Position numbers and translations under genes: made by a program. Of a DNA stretch of 16,620 nt, positions 14,272 through 16,620 are shown one piece after another. The first letter of the stretch is position 1, and each line of letters begins with the position of its first letter. Below the pieces are notes generated by a model, which saw only the letters and a list, made by a program, of their open reading frames with translations, made no database searches and was not told the DNA's origin. This stretch comes from Gammaproteobacteria bacterium UBA7310 (lineage in GTDB: Bacteria; Pseudomonadota; Gammaproteobacteria; Pseudomonadales; Ketobacteraceae), in NCBI GenBank assembly GCA_002471665.1, contig DKQK01000042.1, forward strand, positions 1 through 16,620, written 5' to 3'.

Positions 14272-16386
14272 TCAGCTGGATTTGTTGAGCAGGGAGTTGG
14301 CCGTTTTAGCGGCACGCTGGGTCGCGCTTTTCACCTGACTGCGCTGATTGCTAAGGAAAGTCAGGAAGGAATCTTCCCGAATCGGCTGGCTGTAGTAGTA
14401 GCCCTGGGCCACATCGCACTCGCACTCCTGCAGGTATTTAATCTGGTCCAGCGTTTCGGTGCCTTCTGCAATAACGGACATACCCAGGCTGTGACCCAAC
14501 TGAATAATGGCGTCGACAATGGTGCCATTATCGGGATCCTCCAGCATATCCTGAACAAAGGCGCGGTCGATTTTTACTTCATCCATGGGCATTTTTTTCA
14601 GATAACTCAAAGAGGAATAACCCGTACCAAAGTCATCAATGGCCAGTTGTACCCCGGTTTCCTTCATTTGTTTCAACAGGCGAATGGCCAGGTCCACGTT
14701 TTCCATTACCGCGGTTTCTGTGATCTCCAGCATCAGGTGCTGAGGTGGAATGCCGGTTTCATTCACCAACCGCTTCACTGTCCCCACCAGATCGGACTGG
14801 TGCAATTGGATGGCGCTGACGTTGACTGAAATAGTCAGATTGTGAAAACCGGCTTCCAGCCAGCGGCGTAAAGCGTAACAGGATTGTTTCAACACCCATT
14901 CACCGATGGCGACGATGGCTCCGGTGCGTTCCGCCAGTGGAATGAATTCCACCGGCGACACCATGCCCCGTTCCGGGTGATGCCAGCGTACCAGGGCTTC
15001 TGCACCGCGCACATCTCCGGTGACCAGATTGACCTGCGGCTGAAACACCAGTTGCAGCTGATTGTCTTCGGCAGCCGTTGCCAGTTGTCGTTCCAGCACT
15101 TTGGTTTCGCGGATGCGTTGATCCACGTTGGCCACGTAGAACTGATAATTGTTCCCACCCTGGGATTTCGCCAGCTGCATGACGTTCTCGGCGTTTTTCA
15201 ATAATTGGTCGGCGGTGGCGGCATCGTGCGGGTAGATGGTGATGCCGATGGTGGCCGACAGGCTGATGCTGTGATTGTCCACGCGGAACGGGCGCCGCAC
15301 ACTGTCCAGTACTTTCTGGGCGATATCCGCGGCTTCGTAGTGGTTTTCCAGATTCGGCAACACCATGGCGAACACATCACCGCCCACCCGGGCTATGGTG
15401 TGGGTGGGGTCAAGATCGGCACGGAACCGGTCCGCCAGGGTCAGCAGCAGTTTATCGCCAGCGTGGTAGGAGTGCAGGAGGTTCACTGATTTGAAATCAT
15501 CCAGGGCACAGTACAGTACTGCGAACATGTCGTTTTGATGATTGGCATCCTGTATGGATTGCTCGATGCGACGCAATAACATGTTGCGATTGGGCAGCTC
15601 GGTGAGCATGTCGTAATTACTTAAACGCTCCACATGGGCCTCAGCAACACGGCGCTTGCTGTTGTACTTTTCAATGGCCTTGAACAGGTCGTTGATTTTC
15701 TGCACCCAGGCACCCAGCTCATCATCTTCGTGTCCGCGGGGCGCATCCAATTGATTCTGGGCCGGGCGCATGGGGTCGATTTCTTCCAGTGAGCTCAACA
15801 GGGAGGTCATCGGCCGGGCGATCAGACCCTGAAAAATAAGATACAGTACAGAACCGAAAATGATGGCCTGGGCCAGGCCGGAGATGATGATGGTTTTGCT
15901 GCGCTCAATGAACTCATTGGCTGCATTGGACGGATCCAGGCTGACTTCAAGGTTACCGAACAACTGAACCCCACCCTGTGCGCCTGTTCCCGGAGCAATG
16001 CCGCGTAACTCCAGTGTGTAACTGAGTTCCTGGCCGAAGATCGATGAAATCAGGGAACGGTAAGGGATAATGTTCTTATTGCGGAACTCAGACGCCAGCG
16101 GTGGTTTCTCGGGAATGGAGACCGCAGCGTAGAACACAGCATTATTGCGGAACAGCCCCTGTACCACTTGTTCGGCCAGGATTGGGTCGCGATTGTAGGC
16201 CGCCTGGGTGGCCGGTTCTTTCATCATGGCCAGTATCTGTTGCGCCTCTGATTCCAGGCTTTTGCGCGCCTGCCGTGCATCCAGCATGATTTGTACGATA
16301 CTGAGAAGAAGGCCCATCAACAGGGCAGTACCCATGACGGCGAAAAAGAGCTTGTTGGAAAGGCGGCTATTCAATTTACCCTGCAT
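14272..16386 (-). CDS. Membrane GGDEF(degenerate)-EAL protein, likely c-di-GMP phosphodiesterase
   Basis: Protein of 704 aa anchored by two membrane helices (about 13-35 and 165-187) with a periplasmic sensor region between them (36-164, family not recognised). A HAMP-like linker (about 187-245) and a short coiled stretch lead into GGDEF (about 253-415) and EAL (about 430-675). The cyclase signature reads GGDVF (335-339): the catalytic Glu is Val, and the RxxD inhibitory site is absent (DPTH in its place), so cyclase activity is unlikely. The EAL domain is complete: E463 in EAL, N522, E554/E557, D584/D585, K605, E641 and Q661. It therefore probably cleaves c-di-GMP, with the GGDVF domain perhaps binding GTP as a regulator. 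GGAAG precedes the ATG at 16384-16386. The tail after 675 is Ser/Lys/Ala-rich. Confidence 0.9.
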   Translation of the reverse strand: MQGKLNSRLSNKLFFAVMGTALLMGLLLSIVQIMLDARQARKSLESEAQQILAMMKEPATQAAYNRDPILAEQVVQGLFRNNAVFYAAVSIPEKPPLASEFRNKNIIPYRSLISSIFGQELSYTLELRGIAPGTGAQGGVQLFGNLEVSLDPSNAANEFIERSKTIIISGLAQAIIFGSVLYLIFQGLIARPMTSLLSSLEEIDPMRPAQNQLDAPRGHEDDELGAWVQKINDLFKAIEKYNSKRRVAEAHVERLSNYDMLTELPNRNMLLRRIEQSIQDANHQNDMFAVLYCALDDFKSVNLLHSYHAGDKLLLTLADRFRADLDPTHTIARVGGDVFAMVLPNLENHYEAADIAQKVLDSVRRPFRVDNHSISLSATIGITIYPHDAATADQLLKNAENVMQLAKSQGGNNYQFYVANVDQRIRETKVLERQLATAAEDNQLQLVFQPQVNLVTGDVRGAEALVRWHHPERGMVSPVEFIPLAERTGAIVAIGEWVLKQSCYALRRWLEAGFHNLTISVNVSAIQLHQSDLVGTVKRLVNETGIPPQHLMLEITETAVMENVDLAIRLLKQMKETGVQLAIDDFGTGYSSLSYLKKMPMDEVKIDRAFVQDMLEDPDNGTIVDAIIQLGHSLGMSVIAEGTETLDQIKYLQECECDVAQGYYYSQPIREDSFLTFLSNQRSQVKSATQRAAKTANSLLNKSS

Positions 16387-16444
16387 GGATCACTTCCAAG
16401 TCGAGTGGCCGTTTATTATTCTAGAGTTATTAGGAAGAGTATTA

Positions 16445-16450
16445 ATTATA
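16445..16450 (-). promoter_or_regulatory. -10-like TATAAT upstream of the GGDEF-EAL gene
   Basis: The - strand carries a perfect TATAAT about 60 nt before the ATG. The nearest -35-like element, TTGACT (16462-16467), is only 11 bp away, too close for this hexamer. It could instead pair with TAATAC (16439-16444) at 17 bp. The promoter position is therefore approximate. Confidence 0.3.
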
Positions 16451-16513
16451 ACCAGTTAGAAAGTCAAAGGTTTGCACCGGCTTTTTAGCGTTATTTTAAG
16501 AGGCACGCCCAAT

Positions 16514-16620
16514 TTGAGGCCTATTCTATACATCGTGTTTGCTGTGGTGCTTTTTCTGTCCGGTGCCTTTGTTACGGCCGAAACAGACGATTTATCCACC
16601 ATCGGCAATGTCTCTGAAGC
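16514..16620 (+). CDS. N-terminus of an exported protein (3' partial)
   Basis: The frame opens after a TAG at 16457-16459 and runs off the window. The best start is TTG 16514-16516, with AAGAGG (16498-16503) 10 nt upstream; no ATG exists in the open frame. Translation from there gives a short basic start (MRP), a hydrophobic core (ILYIVFAVVLFLSGAFV) and a likely signal-peptidase site after VTA, then acidic ETDDLSTIGN. This is a typical Sec signal peptide for a periplasmic or outer-membrane protein. There is no lipobox Cys. Too little is present to name a function. It is divergent from the GGDEF-EAL gene, and the 127-bp gap must hold both promoters. Confidence 0.5.
   Translation, partial: MRPILYIVFAVVLFLSGAFVTAETDDLSTIGNVSE

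Overview
The window looks like chromosomal DNA from a moderately GC-rich gammaproteobacterium. CmoM, a FabY-type ketoacyl synthase (best known from Pseudomonas), a leucine dehydrogenase/2-oxoacid dehydrogenase operon and hybrid GGDEF-EAL proteins together fit the Pseudomonas/Marinobacter/Alcanivorax/Ketobacter part of the class. The genus is an inference from gene content. I see no phage, insertion sequence, CRISPR array, tRNA or rRNA.

Layout. The left edge holds a 5'-truncated iron-dependent alcohol dehydrogenase (+) ending at a perfect 12-bp hairpin. It converges on a small basic protein of unknown function (-). A promoter region with two tandem palindromes then leads into a two-gene + strand unit: cmoM (tRNA wobble-uridine modification) and a membrane protein with a DUF1499 domain. 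Next is a large membrane sensor with 7TMR, PAS, GGDEF and EAL modules and intact catalytic motifs (+, 3343-6279). Its stop overlaps the stop of the next operon, which reads the other way.

The right two thirds are on the - strand. Read in that direction they are: a membrane GGDEF-EAL protein with a degenerate GGDVF motif (likely a phosphodiesterase), an acetyl-CoA acetyltransferase (thiolase), a FabY-type beta-ketoacyl-ACP synthase, and a tight four-gene operon of leucine dehydrogenase, E1 alpha, E1 beta and E2 of a branched-chain 2-oxoacid dehydrogenase. A signal-peptide protein begins at the right edge (+) and is cut off.

How the genes work together (inference). Leucine dehydrogenase deaminates Leu/Ile/Val to 2-oxoacids, and E1/E2 convert these to branched acyl-CoAs; the E3 subunit is not in the window. 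Thiolase acts at the acetyl-CoA/acetoacetyl-CoA end of such catabolism. FabY starts fatty acid synthesis from an acyl-CoA primer. The block therefore sits where amino-acid carbon meets lipid metabolism, flanked by two c-di-GMP enzymes. I found no convincing wholly new system. The most notable points are the dyads at the cmoM promoter, the homopolymer G tract and palindrome upstream of the thiolase, the FabY/branched-chain neighbourhood, and the contrast between the two c-di-GMP proteins.
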